Positions 17,576 through 26,280 of a stretch of DNA of 64,000 bases are shown here, piece by piece (within the stretch, counting starts at the first letter, position 1; every line of letters starts with the position of its first letter). Under the pieces are notes generated by a model that was not told where the DNA came from, did no database searches, and worked only from the letters and a program-made list of their open reading frames with translations. A program made the position numbers and the translations under genes. The DNA lies in contig NZ_JAIVLH010000007.1 of NCBI RefSeq assembly GCF_020524345.1, positions 27,318-91,317 of the forward strand. Direction: 5' to 3'. Source of the stretch: Metabacillus niabensis (GTDB taxonomy: Bacteria; Bacillota; Bacilli; Bacillales; Bacillaceae).

Positions 17576-18409
17576 TCATTCCTGATAAGTATCTCCCACT
17601 CGCATAAAAGCCGGGAAACGGTGCTTCTTACTTAACGCAAGACTTTCTTCATCTGTCACAACAGTCCACACCTGGATACGTCCCCATCGTTGCTCCTTTT
17701 TAAAATAAGTTAACCAGTTTTTTGCCCACTCACTTTCCGTTATATCTTTTGCTTCAAATCCTTCCCACAGCATCCCGTCTATATAGGTATGAGAGGCTGT
17801 TTTAATGGTATCGAAGCCACGGTTTTGAATAATGAGCATATTTGGATAGTCTGACTTTATGTCCTTCAGCAACTGGACATACCCTTCCCTCATATACGTT
17901 TGGATGTCGATATCATCATGAAAATAGTAGTCAAGATCGTCTACAGTATCAAAGAAGATGCCATCAAGTCCTTTGTCTGCAATATAATGGTTGATCTTCC
18001 ACATTAATGCCTCGCGATAATGGGATTCCCGAAGGTCCATCACATAGGTGTCCCATTCTTTTATATAAATTTTTTTCCCGTTTAATGTTGCATAATCTGA
18101 AGCCGCGATATGCTCCTTTAATTCAATATTCCAATTTTCCAATTGCATAAGACTGACATAACCAAAAACTTTTACATCTGATGCCTTTAAGAGGTTGACC
18201 TGCTCAGTTGTAAATGCAGTTGGTTCAATAATAACAGCATCATAATCAGCGAGCTTGTCTAGTTTTTCTTGATCAGGTTTTCCGTAAAAAATACTAAATG
18301 ATTTCATGTTATAGATTGGACCATACCAAAGCATATTAAATATTCCTTTCCCAATGAAGAATAAAAGAATGAGGATGATGAATGACAATAAGAGGTTTCT
18401 TTTTTTCAT
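17576..18409 (-). CDS. GH114 polygalactosaminidase-type hydrolase (Pel hydrolase-like)
   Basis: 277 residues. An uncleaved-looking N-terminal membrane helix (residues 5-24) is followed by a (beta/alpha)8 barrel with FGYVSLMQLENW, GIFFDTVDDLDYY and GMLWEGFE, the positions of the catalytic carboxylates in endo-alpha-1,4-polygalactosaminidases and in the hydrolase domain of PelA. AGGAGAAGG lies just before ATG 18409. It is convergent to the Pel operon. Gram-negative PelA fuses hydrolase and deacetylase; here the hydrolase is a separate membrane-anchored protein. A role in trimming or releasing Pel is inferred from family and position. Confidence 0.87.
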   Translation of the reverse strand: MKKRNLLLSFIILILLFFIGKGIFNMLWYGPIYNMKSFSIFYGKPDQEKLDKLADYDAVIIEPTAFTTEQVNLLKASDVKVFGYVSLMQLENWNIELKEHIAASDYATLNGKKIYIKEWDTYVMDLRESHYREALMWKINHYIADKGLDGIFFDTVDDLDYYFHDDIDIQTYMREGYVQLLKDIKSDYPNMLIIQNRGFDTIKTASHTYIDGMLWEGFEAKDITESEWAKNWLTYFKKEQRWGRIQVWTVVTDEESLALSKKHRFPAFMRVGDTYQE

Positions 18410-18533
18410 AACCTTCTCCTAATTTATATAGATGATAAGTAGTATTACACATTATTAGGTCGTTGGATAGAAGGAGTTTTTACCCTAATCTATAAATTTA
18501 GTTATACCATAAATATCGGTGATCATCTAAAAT

Positions 18534-18551
18534 AGTAAGAAAACGCTTACT
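18534..18551 (+). promoter_or_regulatory. cre-like operator before the sugar-sensing operon
   Basis: Perfect inverted repeat AGTAAG-N6-CTTACT. The contained AGAAAACGCTTACT (18538-18551) matches the CcpA consensus TGWAANCGNTNWCA except at the two end bases. It lies 20 bases before the start codon. Confidence 0.6.
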
Positions 18552-18571
18552 ACTAAAGGTGGGTCCACAAC

Positions 18572-19585
18572 ATGCGCTACATCAAATTATCCCTATACAT
18601 CATGACCTTTTTCCTATTCCTTCTAACAGGCACGCTCACACTCTATTATGGAAAAGAAACCTTCCACTTCGAACCGGAAGAATCTACTGACGCGCAAACC
18701 ACAAAAACCGAACAAAAGCTTCACTTCGTCCTCATTCCCGAAGAACTCGATAATGACTATTGGCGCCTTGTCGAGCAAGGAGCAAGAGATGCGGCGAAGT
18801 TTCATAATGTTTACCTCGAATATCTTGGACCAAAGCAGGCCAACAATGATGAACACCTGAAAACAATTGATATGGCCATCGCGGGACTTGTGGATGGAGT
18901 GATCACACAGGGTGTAGCAGATCCTGAATTTAACACGCTCATCACAAAAGCAAAGGAAAAGCTCATCCCGATTGTGACGATCGATACCGATGCGCCTGAA
19001 AGTGATCGGGCCGCCTATGTGGGCACAGATAACTACTATTCTGGCTTTCTAGCAGGAAAAGCACTGCTCAACGATACAAAGGGTGAGCAAAAGGTGGCCA
19101 TCATCACAGGCCGTCATGAAGCACCACATCAAAAACTCCGTGTGCAAGGATTCAAGGACGCAGTCGCAACGGAAGAACGCATTGAAATTGTCGCGGTGGA
19201 AGAATCCAACATCACCGAAATCGGAGCAGTCGAGGCTGCCCATCAACTTTTACAGCAGCACCCAAAGCTTACTGCTTTTTACGGAACAAGTGCCCTCGAT
19301 GGCATCGGCATTGCGAAGGTTGTCAAAAATCAAAAAGCAGAGGAAGATCTGTACATTATCGGTTTCGATATCTTACCTGAAACCCTGCAATACATAGAAG
19401 AAGGGACAATTGAAGCAACGGTTGTGCAATTTCCGTATCAAATGGGCTATGAAGCCGTGGAAAAGCTGATTCTTCTGAACAATGGAGAAAAGCTTGAGCC
19501 ACTTCAACATACCGATACAAAGGTGATTCACAAGGAAGATCTACCGATTTCACCAGCTGCAATGAACGGAGGAATGCAGCCATGA
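18572..19585 (+). CDS. Sugar-binding sensor protein (periplasmic-binding-protein 4 type)
   Basis: 337 residues. An N-terminal membrane helix (residues 5-27) without lipobox anchors an RbsB/LacI-like binding domain: HFVLIPEELDNDYWRLVEQGARDAA, GLVDGVITQGV, IPIVTIDTDAPESDRAAYVGTDNYYSG, YGTSALDGIG, YIIGFD. In Gram-positive three-component systems such a protein binds an extracellular sugar and signals to an adjacent YesM-type kinase; the Geobacillus AraPST set is the model. The gene overlaps the kinase gene by 4 bases. The ligand cannot be read from sequence. A cre-like site precedes the gene. Confidence 0.85.
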   Translation: MRYIKLSLYIMTFFLFLLTGTLTLYYGKETFHFEPEESTDAQTTKTEQKLHFVLIPEELDNDYWRLVEQGARDAAKFHNVYLEYLGPKQANNDEHLKTIDMAIAGLVDGVITQGVADPEFNTLITKAKEKLIPIVTIDTDAPESDRAAYVGTDNYYSGFLAGKALLNDTKGEQKVAIITGRHEAPHQKLRVQGFKDAVATEERIEIVAVEESNITEIGAVEAAHQLLQQHPKLTAFYGTSALDGIGIAKVVKNQKAEEDLYIIGFDILPETLQYIEEGTIEATVVQFPYQMGYEAVEKLILLNNGEKLEPLQHTDTKVIHKEDLPISPAAMNGGMQP

Positions 19586-21021
19586 CAAGCATCCGAACCA
19601 AGCTGTTAGTTTATTTTCTAGCGTTTGTGTTTCTATTTAATATTGTGTCCTATTCGATCTATTTAAGCAGCTCCCAAATCGTGTCCGAGTACCATGGCAG
19701 CTTTGAGCGGTTTCTGCTTTTTAATGAAATCACCCAGCAGTCCACACAAATATATGAAAAAATCAACGCATATGTCGTGGAAAAGGATGAAGCGTATTTA
19801 AACGAATATCAAGATGTTAAAAAGCGTCTTCTGGAAAACAACGTCAGACTCGAGGAAGATGCGATCACAGGGATGAATAAAGAAGAACTTGAAAAATACC
19901 GGCGGATGATAAAAAACCTTCTGTTTGAAAGTGATGTCACGATCGCAGCAGTCGGCTATGACAATGTTGATCAATACACAACACATGCAAAGGAAGTCCG
20001 AAATATTTCTTCCTATATATTAGAATCAACACTGCAGCTTCTGAATCTTGAGCTAGCGGAATATCAGATGTTTTATCAGGAGATGGAAAATCGCAACCAC
20101 GCATTCAAGTGGTTTTCAATCAATCTATTCGCCTCCACGCTCATTTTTGCGCTCATCGCAGCCGTTTGGTTTTCAAGAGGGCTAACAAATCCACTTAGAA
20201 GCCTATCAAAAGCGGCAAAAGAAGTGTCAGAAGGTAACTTTGATGGTCCGCCAATTAAGGTGAAAACAAATGACGAAGTAAAAGTACTAAGTGATTCTTT
20301 TCAACAAATGCGTGGCAACATCAAGCAATTAATCGAAGAGATAAAAGAAAAATCAGAACTGGATCAACTCTTAAAAGAGCTTGAACTAAAGCATTTGCAA
20401 AACCAAATCAATCCGCATTTTCTATTTAATACATTAAACACAATTTCACGAATGGCCTATCTCGAGGATGCAGCTGTCACGTCAAGACTGATTGAATCCG
20501 TATCAACCTTGCTACGATCAAGCCTTGGAGACATTAATAAAACCGTCACATTAAGAGAAGAAGTGCACGTTGTCAAAGAGTATTTTTACATCCAAAAAAC
20601 AAGATTTGCAGAACGAATTACATTTCAAACAAGTATCGATGATTCATGCTTAGATGTGAAAATTCCTGTTCTTACCCTCCAGCCATTAGTGGAAAATGCC
20701 TTTATACACGGTGTCGAAGGGTTGGAAGAAGGCGGCATCATCAGTCTCAATATCTATCAAAATACCAATCAAGTAATGATCGAAGTCACCGACAATGGCA
20801 AAGGAATGGATGAAGAAACAAAGCAGAAAATTTTCTCAAGAGAACAAATAGACCTGCATGAAGAGCACAGCGGTCATTCAACCGGAATTGGACTTCGAAA
20901 TGTGATTAAACGACTAGAACTCGTTTACAAACAGCCGAACATATTAACAATCACATCACATAAAAACAAAGGAACAACGATCAAAATTCAGCTTCCAATG
21001 CAAGAGGAGGAACAACAATGA
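19582..21021 (+). CDS. Sensor histidine kinase, YesM/LytS-like
   Basis: 479 residues. Membrane helices at about 8-30 and 180-202 flank a helical extracellular domain of about 150 residues. HAMP follows, then the His_kinase domain with LKHLQNQINPHFLFNTLNTI (phospho-acceptor His in NPHFLFN) and an HATPase lobe (LVENAFIHG, DNGKGM, GIGLRNV). This layout belongs to kinases paired with AraC-type regulators. Four-base overlaps on both sides couple it to the binding protein and to the response regulator. Confidence 0.92.
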   Translation: MTSIRTKLLVYFLAFVFLFNIVSYSIYLSSSQIVSEYHGSFERFLLFNEITQQSTQIYEKINAYVVEKDEAYLNEYQDVKKRLLENNVRLEEDAITGMNKEELEKYRRMIKNLLFESDVTIAAVGYDNVDQYTTHAKEVRNISSYILESTLQLLNLELAEYQMFYQEMENRNHAFKWFSINLFASTLIFALIAAVWFSRGLTNPLRSLSKAAKEVSEGNFDGPPIKVKTNDEVKVLSDSFQQMRGNIKQLIEEIKEKSELDQLLKELELKHLQNQINPHFLFNTLNTISRMAYLEDAAVTSRLIESVSTLLRSSLGDINKTVTLREEVHVVKEYFYIQKTRFAERITFQTSIDDSCLDVKIPVLTLQPLVENAFIHGVEGLEEGGIISLNIYQNTNQVMIEVTDNGKGMDEETKQKIFSREQIDLHEEHSGHSTGIGLRNVIKRLELVYKQPNILTITSHKNKGTTIKIQLPMQEEEQQ

Positions 21022-22439
21022 AGGTAATCATTGTAGATGATGAAATCATTGAACGTAAAGCGATGAGAAAATTGATTTCAGACAGCTTCACCCATATAGA
21101 AGTCGTCGCAGAAGCGGCAAACGGAAGAATCGCCATCGAAGAAGCAAAAAAGCATCAGCCGGACATCATGTTCATGGATATCCATATGCCTGGCATCGAC
21201 GGCCTTGAAGCGATCCGACACATCTCAGCCGAGCTTCCGCAAACCAAATTCATCATGGTATCAGCCTATGATTCTTTTGAATACGCCAAACAAGCGATGA
21301 AGCAAGGAGTCAAAGAATACATCCTAAAACCTAGCAATAAGCAGGAAACACTCGAATCTTTGCTAAGACTGGAAAAAGAAATTACGAAGGAGAGAATGCA
21401 GGTCGAACAAACAGAAAAACTCGCCAAACAGCAAATTCTAACTGCCATCTTGCAAAATGAAGTCACCGCGGACATCAAAGCTATGTACCAAAAGTTATTC
21501 CGCGATGCACAAACAGCTTACTTTTTCGTCATAACAGGCAGTGATCATAAAACAATATCAGATTTATTGGCAGAGAAAACTTATCTCGCAAAAGAACAGG
21601 GAGACAAGCTCATTGTCATGCTTCTATCAGACAAAAAATCCCTGCACCATGTAAAAGCCGATGCACTCACGCTTGCGAGATACCTATGTCAATCCCAGCC
21701 AGAAGCAACAATCGGGATCGGCCTACCAAACTCTGAATTAACGAAGCTCTCGATCTCTTATCAACAGGCACTCCTTGCTTCAACACAGTTAACAGCGGAA
21801 GGAAGGGTATCATACGGCTTTCCGTTATTACAGGAACATGAAGATAACACTGTCCGAAAGCTAGAAAAGGCGATACTTGAGGCAATTACAAATGGACGAA
21901 TTGAACAGGCAACAGATTATTTCACCCTGTATTACGAGCATCTCACAAAACAAGAAAAAACAGTACGAAATTTAAGAGAATGGGCACTCCAAGTAAAGCA
22001 TGCATTAGAAGATAAGGGAGTGAGCCTTCGTGAAACAAATGTGCTGGAAGCAGAAACGAAGACTGATTTTCTCGAACTCATCCGCTATTTTACCGAAAAA
22101 ATAATTCTCCAAGGCGAAGGAAATGATCCAATCTCAAAGGCAAAAACCTATATCCATGATCACTACAGAGAATCCTTCAGCCTTGAAGATGTTGCTGACT
22201 ACGTCGAACTAACACCGACCTATTTCACAAAGTTATTCAAAGATCAAACACAGCAAACCTTCATTGACTATGTCACAGACTACCGGATCGAAAAATCAAA
22301 GGAGCTGCTGCGCCAAACAAATCTCAGCTTAAAGGAAATTGCCTATGAAGTTGGCTACAAAGATCCTAACTACTACAGCCGAGTCTTTAAAAAGTGGACA
22401 AATATATCACCAAAACAATTTAGATCGACCTTAAAATAA
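21018..22439 (+). CDS. Response regulator, YesN/AraC type
   Basis: 473 residues. The N-terminal receiver has the acidic pair VDDE, phospho-acceptor MFMDIHMPG and KPSN lysine. The middle region of about 200 residues is variable, as is usual for YesN proteins. The C-terminal AraC/XylS double HTH (SLEDVADYVELTPTYFTKLFKDQT; SLKEIAYEVGYKDPNYYSRVFKKWTNISPKQFR) binds DNA. The most likely target is the promoter of the transporter that follows, whose -35 box is poor and so fits an activator. Confidence 0.93.
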   Translation: MKVIIVDDEIIERKAMRKLISDSFTHIEVVAEAANGRIAIEEAKKHQPDIMFMDIHMPGIDGLEAIRHISAELPQTKFIMVSAYDSFEYAKQAMKQGVKEYILKPSNKQETLESLLRLEKEITKERMQVEQTEKLAKQQILTAILQNEVTADIKAMYQKLFRDAQTAYFFVITGSDHKTISDLLAEKTYLAKEQGDKLIVMLLSDKKSLHHVKADALTLARYLCQSQPEATIGIGLPNSELTKLSISYQQALLASTQLTAEGRVSYGFPLLQEHEDNTVRKLEKAILEAITNGRIEQATDYFTLYYEHLTKQEKTVRNLREWALQVKHALEDKGVSLRETNVLEAETKTDFLELIRYFTEKIILQGEGNDPISKAKTYIHDHYRESFSLEDVADYVELTPTYFTKLFKDQTQQTFIDYVTDYRIEKSKELLRQTNLSLKEIAYEVGYKDPNYYSRVFKKWTNISPKQFRSTLK

Positions 22440-22474
22440 TACAGAAATAAATAAAATAGTGCAGAAGATGGATG

Positions 22475-22523
22475 AGTGAAACGCTTCCATCCTCCTTTAT
22501 ACTAATGTTAGTAAGCGATTACA
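22475..22523 (+). promoter_or_regulatory. Activator-dependent promoter with cre at the start site
   Basis: TATACT (22498-22503) is a good -10. The -35 position 17 bases upstream is a poor AGTGAA. AGTAAGCGATTACA (22510-22523) matches the cre consensus at 13 of 14 positions and would cover the transcription start. A hairpin GATGGA/TCCATC surrounds an extra GAAACGCTTCC half-palindrome upstream and may end the regulator transcript. Confidence 0.6.
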
Positions 22524-22550
22524 ACAACAGAAACAAGGGGGATGTAGCAA

Positions 22551-23852
22551 ATGAAAAAGACGTTCTTACTATCTTTATTTTTAGTCTTCTCATTGATTGT
22601 TTCAGCGTGTAGCTCTGGCGGCTCATCAGATGAAGCATCATCAGAAGGTGGCAGCAGTGAAGGTGGCGGTGACACATCCGCACCATTAGATATTTTCAGC
22701 TGGTGGACTGGCGCTGGTGAAGAAGATGGCTTAAAAGCACTTCTCGCACTATTTGAAGAAAAACACCCGGATATTCCGATCGAAAACGCAGCGGTAGCAG
22801 GTGGAGCAGGAACAAATGCAAAAGCTGTGCTGGCAAGCCGTATGCAAGGGGACGATCCTCCGGCAACATTCCAGGTTCATGGTGGGGCTGAGCTAAACGA
22901 AGGCTGGGTAGCAGCTGGAAAAATGGAACCACTTAATGACTTTTACCAAGAAGAAGGCTTAAGCGATAAATTCCCACAAGATTTAATTGACATGGTAAGT
23001 AAAGATGGCAACATCTACTCTGTACCGGTGAACATCCACCGCGGAAATGTTCTTTGGTACAACAAAAAATTACTCGATGAAAATGGCTTACAAGCACCAA
23101 CAACATTTGATGAGTTTTTTGAAGTAGCAGATGCATTAAAAGCAAAAGGCATCACACCGTTAGCACTTGGTGACAAAGAGCCTTGGACTGCAACACATCT
23201 TTATGAAACGGTTCTACTAGGGGTATTAGGAACAGAGGACTATGGCAAGCTTTGGACTGGTGAACTATCATTTGACGATCCAAAGGTAACCAAAGCAGCA
23301 GAAATCTTTAAAAAGATGCTTTCCTATGTAAACGAAGACCATGCATCACGCAACTGGCAGGATGCCACACAATTAGTAGCAAACGGTGAAGCGGCAATGA
23401 ATGTGATGGGTGACTGGGCAAAAGGATATCTTGTCAATGACTTAAAACAAGCTGTGAACGAAGACTTTGGCTATGTGCCAACACCAGGTACAGACGGTCA
23501 ATTCATGGTTATTACCGATACATTTGGTTTACCAACAGGTGTTGAAAATCCGGAAGGTGTGAAACAATTCTTAAGTGTATTAGCATCTGTTGAAGGGCAG
23601 GACGCATTCAACCCGCTAAAAGGATCCATCCCGGCACGTATTGATGCAGACGTGGAAAAATATGACCAATACGGAAAAGACACAATCGAAGACTTCAAAG
23701 AAGCAACACTTGCACCAAGCTTAGCACACGGCTCAGCTGCATCTGAAGGCTTCTTAACAAAAGTAAATCAAAACGTGAACATCTTCGTTACACAACAAGA
23801 TGTAGGTCAATTCACAGATTCCTTAGTTGCTGCAGCTGCAGAACTCAAGTAA
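22551..23852 (+). CDS. ABC sugar importer, substrate-binding lipoprotein (glucose type)
   Basis: 433 residues. A signal with lipobox LIVSAC (Cys20) is followed by a Gly/Ser/Glu-rich linker. The mature domain is family-1 extracellular binding protein. IFSWWTGAGEEDGLKALLALFEEKHP and VAGGAGTNAKAVLASRMQGDDPPATFQVHGGAE resemble the glucose/mannose-binding proteins (GtsA and Thermus GBP type) more than maltose types. RBS AAGGGGG precedes ATG 22551. A terminator follows at once, so this gene can be made in excess over the permeases 570 bases downstream. Confidence 0.9.
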   Translation: MKKTFLLSLFLVFSLIVSACSSGGSSDEASSEGGSSEGGGDTSAPLDIFSWWTGAGEEDGLKALLALFEEKHPDIPIENAAVAGGAGTNAKAVLASRMQGDDPPATFQVHGGAELNEGWVAAGKMEPLNDFYQEEGLSDKFPQDLIDMVSKDGNIYSVPVNIHRGNVLWYNKKLLDENGLQAPTTFDEFFEVADALKAKGITPLALGDKEPWTATHLYETVLLGVLGTEDYGKLWTGELSFDDPKVTKAAEIFKKMLSYVNEDHASRNWQDATQLVANGEAAMNVMGDWAKGYLVNDLKQAVNEDFGYVPTPGTDGQFMVITDTFGLPTGVENPEGVKQFLSVLASVEGQDAFNPLKGSIPARIDADVEKYDQYGKDTIEDFKEATLAPSLAHGSAASEGFLTKVNQNVNIFVTQQDVGQFTDSLVAAAAELK

Positions 23853-23857
23853 TGATC

Positions 23858-23889
23858 AAGGGGATGAGCATTGTCTCTTCCCCTTTTTT
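23858..23889 (+). terminator. Terminator between binding protein and permeases
   Basis: AAGGGGA (23858-23864) pairs with TCCCCTT (23879-23885), followed by T to 23889. It probably sets a high binding-protein to permease ratio. Confidence 0.8.
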
Positions 23890-23953
23890 AAAACGATTAG
23901 AAAATGGATACTTTTTCTCAAACTTTGGTGCTATGTAATGAGTATTAGAGCTG

Positions 23954-24082
23954 GGCGATTTCCGCTCCAGGATGCTCGCTTTCCGTGGGGCGTGCGGTGA
24001 GCCTCCTCGCCGCTCTGCGTCTGTGGGGTCTCACCTGCAACGCTACTCCCACAGGAGTCTCGCACCTTCCGCTCCAATCACC
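23954..24082 (+). repeat. GC-rich dispersed repeat, copy 1
   Basis: A 130-base segment, strikingly GC-rich for this genome. It contains TTCCGCTCCAGGATGCTCGC, GCCTCCTCG, GGGGTCTCACC and CAGGAGTCTCGCACCTTCCG. Its reverse complement aligns along its length with 24155-24281. Repeats of this type (GGAGCGGAAG at one end) are widespread between genes in Bacillaceae, as I recall. Confidence 0.8.
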
Positions 24083-24154
24083 CTAAATAGTTATAGCTTG
24101 AAGACTGTTTTCGTATGAATTCTTGCTATTAAATACTATTTATAAAACACAATA

Positions 24155-24281
24155 GTGGAATGGAGCGGAAGACACTTGACTCCTGCGGGAGATAGAGGAA
24201 AGGCTAAGACCCCGCAAGCGAAGCTGAGGAGGCTTAGCTTCCTCCCCGGCGAATCTTGTGTCTGCAGCGTAATGGAACGGT
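24155..24281 (-). repeat. GC-rich dispersed repeat, inverted copy 2
   Basis: Read on the minus strand it repeats the blocks of copy 1 in the same order: TTCCATTACGCTGCAG, GCCTCCTCAG, GGGGTCTTAGCC, CAGGAGTCAAGTGTCTTCCG. Together the pair can form a large cruciform or RNA hairpin around an AT-rich 72-base centre. Confidence 0.8.
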
Positions 24282-24345
24282 CTTGTTCTTACGTAACCTG
24301 TCTTAAATACTATAGCTCCAATTTTTAGTAAAGTATCCCTCTAAA

Positions 24346-24401
24346 AGAGGTCATTCAGGAAACGTCCACCATAATAGGGGAACGATTCCTGAATGACCTC
24401 T
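24346..24401 (+). other. 16-bp perfect stem-loop in front of the permease ribosome site
   Basis: AGAGGTCATTCAGGAA (24346-24361) is perfectly complementary to TTCCTGAATGACCTCT (24386-24401) across 24 bases. The stem ends 4 bases before AAAGGAGGAG. With no T run it looks like an mRNA processing or stability element, not a terminator. Confidence 0.7.
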
Positions 24402-24422
24402 CATAAAGGAGGAGAAACGCAG

Positions 24423-25391
24423 ATGGAAACAGTCAAACCAACACATGCAGCAGAACGGATGGTCACATCCCTGCCAAAAAAGAAAAAACTATCAAGTGAT
24501 CATCTCATGGCAATCGGCTTTATCCTGCCATCATTCATTCTTATCTTAATTTTTGTATATGGCTTTATCGGCTGGACCGGATATGTCTCATTCAGTAACT
24601 GGAACTCACTCGTCCCAGACTTTTCATTCGCAGGCTTAAAAAACTATATCTACCTGTTCCAAGACTTCCGCTTCCAAGCTGACCTGCGGAACACAATCTT
24701 TTTCACGGTTCTATTCATCGGCTTTGTCATCATAAGCGGAATGGGACTTGCCATACTACTAGATCAAAAAATCAAAGGAGAACCGATCTTCCGAAACCTG
24801 TTCTTTTTCCCGATGGCATTATCATTCGTTGTCACAGGTGTTGTGTGGCAATGGCTTCTAAACCCATCAACAGGTGTGAACTTGTTTTTAAATAAACTAG
24901 GTCTAAATCCAAAATGGTACACAGACACAAATATTCTCGCAGGCTTTCAATGGGGAAAAATTGAATTTGGAATTCCGGCAGCACTTCTGGCCGTCGTTAT
25001 CGCAGCCGTTTGGCAAATGACAGGATTCTCACTCGCGATGTATTTAGCGGGGTTACGCGGTATTCCTGATGAAGTCAGAGAAGCGGCACGTATGGACGGT
25101 GCATCAGAATTCTTAATCTATCGAAAAATCATTCTACCATTATTGCGTCCAATCACCGTGAGTGTCATCATCATCATGGCTCACATCTCACTGAAAATCT
25201 TTGACTTAATCTATGCCATGACAGGTCCCGGCGCAAACTTCGTCACAGACGTACCAGGTGTGTACATGTTTGAAACCACATTCCGTGGCAACTACTACGC
25301 AAACGGGGCGGCGATTGCGATCATCATGCTTGTCTCAGTGGCGATCTTCATCGTGCCATACCTAATCCACAGCAGAAAGGCGGAAGCATAA
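24423..25391 (+). CDS. ABC sugar importer permease 1 (MalF/AraP type)
   Basis: 322 residues from ATG 24423 with AAAGGAGGAG 8 bases upstream; an earlier ATG at 24393 lies inside the stem-loop. Six membrane helices; the EAA loop reads EAARMDGASEFLIYRKIILPLLRP. This component forms half of the channel for a carbohydrate ABC importer of the CUT1 family. No ATPase gene is present, so the importer probably uses a shared MsmX-type ATPase encoded elsewhere (inference from CUT1 systems of Bacillus). Confidence 0.92.
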   Translation: METVKPTHAAERMVTSLPKKKKLSSDHLMAIGFILPSFILILIFVYGFIGWTGYVSFSNWNSLVPDFSFAGLKNYIYLFQDFRFQADLRNTIFFTVLFIGFVIISGMGLAILLDQKIKGEPIFRNLFFFPMALSFVVTGVVWQWLLNPSTGVNLFLNKLGLNPKWYTDTNILAGFQWGKIEFGIPAALLAVVIAAVWQMTGFSLAMYLAGLRGIPDEVREAARMDGASEFLIYRKIILPLLRPITVSVIIIMAHISLKIFDLIYAMTGPGANFVTDVPGVYMFETTFRGNYYANGAAIAIIMLVSVAIFIVPYLIHSRKAEA

Positions 25392-25392
25392 C

Positions 25393-26214
25393 ATGGTGCT
25401 ACAACGAATCAGCAAACCGATAATCTATCTTATCCTAATCGCCATGAGCCTCTTCTTCCTCATGCCGGTCTACGTCATGTTGATTACAAGCTTAAAACCG
25501 TTTGACCAAGTTACACTTGCAACGATGTGGGAGCTGCCGAAGACATTGGACTTCAGTGGTTATTCAGAAGCATTTGAAAAGCTGGCACCAAACTTATTGA
25601 ATTCATTCTACCTTGTGATCCCGGCCACACTTCTATCAGCATTACTAGGTGCCATGAACGGCTATGTATTAGCCAAATGGAAATTCAAAGGTGCAGATAT
25701 CTTATTTACAATCATCCTGTTCGGAATGTTTATTCCATACCAAAGTATTTTAATTCCGTTAATTCAATTTCTAAGAGAAATCGGTCTTTACAACACAATC
25801 CCGGGCCTTGTCTTCGTTCACGTTGTGTACGGCTTACCGATCACAACACTCATGTTCCGTAACTTCTACGCGAATATCCCGGATGAAATGATCGAGTCAG
25901 CACAGATTGACGGTGCAGGCTTCATCGGAATCTTTCGCCATATTATGATTCCACTTTCGATTACAAGCTTTGTTGTTGTAGCGATCTGGCAGTTTACGAA
26001 CATTTGGAATGAATTTTTGTTCGCCGTCACGATCACAACATCTGATCAACAGCCGATTATGGTGGCGCTGCAGAACTTATCTGGAAGTCAAATTGTGCAT
26101 TGGAATGTGCAGATGGCTGGGGCACTATTAGCGGCATTGCCTACATTATTAGTTTATATTCTATTAGGGAAGTATTTTGTAAAAGGGTTGTTGGCTGGAT
26201 CTGTGAAAGGGTAA
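25393..26214 (+). CDS. ABC sugar importer permease 2 (MalG/AraQ type)
   Basis: 273 residues, six membrane helices, EAA loop ESAQIDGAGFIGIFRHIMIPLS. It starts one base after the stop of permease 1. The C terminus VKGLLAGSVKG is the standard end of CUT1 MalG-type permeases. A strong hairpin follows at 26221. Confidence 0.93.
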   Translation: MVLQRISKPIIYLILIAMSLFFLMPVYVMLITSLKPFDQVTLATMWELPKTLDFSGYSEAFEKLAPNLLNSFYLVIPATLLSALLGAMNGYVLAKWKFKGADILFTIILFGMFIPYQSILIPLIQFLREIGLYNTIPGLVFVHVVYGLPITTLMFRNFYANIPDEMIESAQIDGAGFIGIFRHIMIPLSITSFVVVAIWQFTNIWNEFLFAVTITTSDQQPIMVALQNLSGSQIVHWNVQMAGALLAALPTLLVYILLGKYFVKGLLAGSVKG

Positions 26215-26220
26215 GAGTGT

Positions 26221-26247
26221 AGGCAGTCTCCGAGAAGGAGACTGCCT
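26221..26247 (+). terminator. Hairpin after the permease operon
   Basis: A perfect 11-bp stem AGGCAGTCTCC/GGAGACTGCCT with a 5-base loop, six bases after the stop. The T tract is weak (GTTGCTAT), so it may act as terminator or as 3' stabiliser. Confidence 0.7.
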
Positions 26248-26280
26248 GTTGCTATAGAAGAAAATCGCTATTTAAAATCC

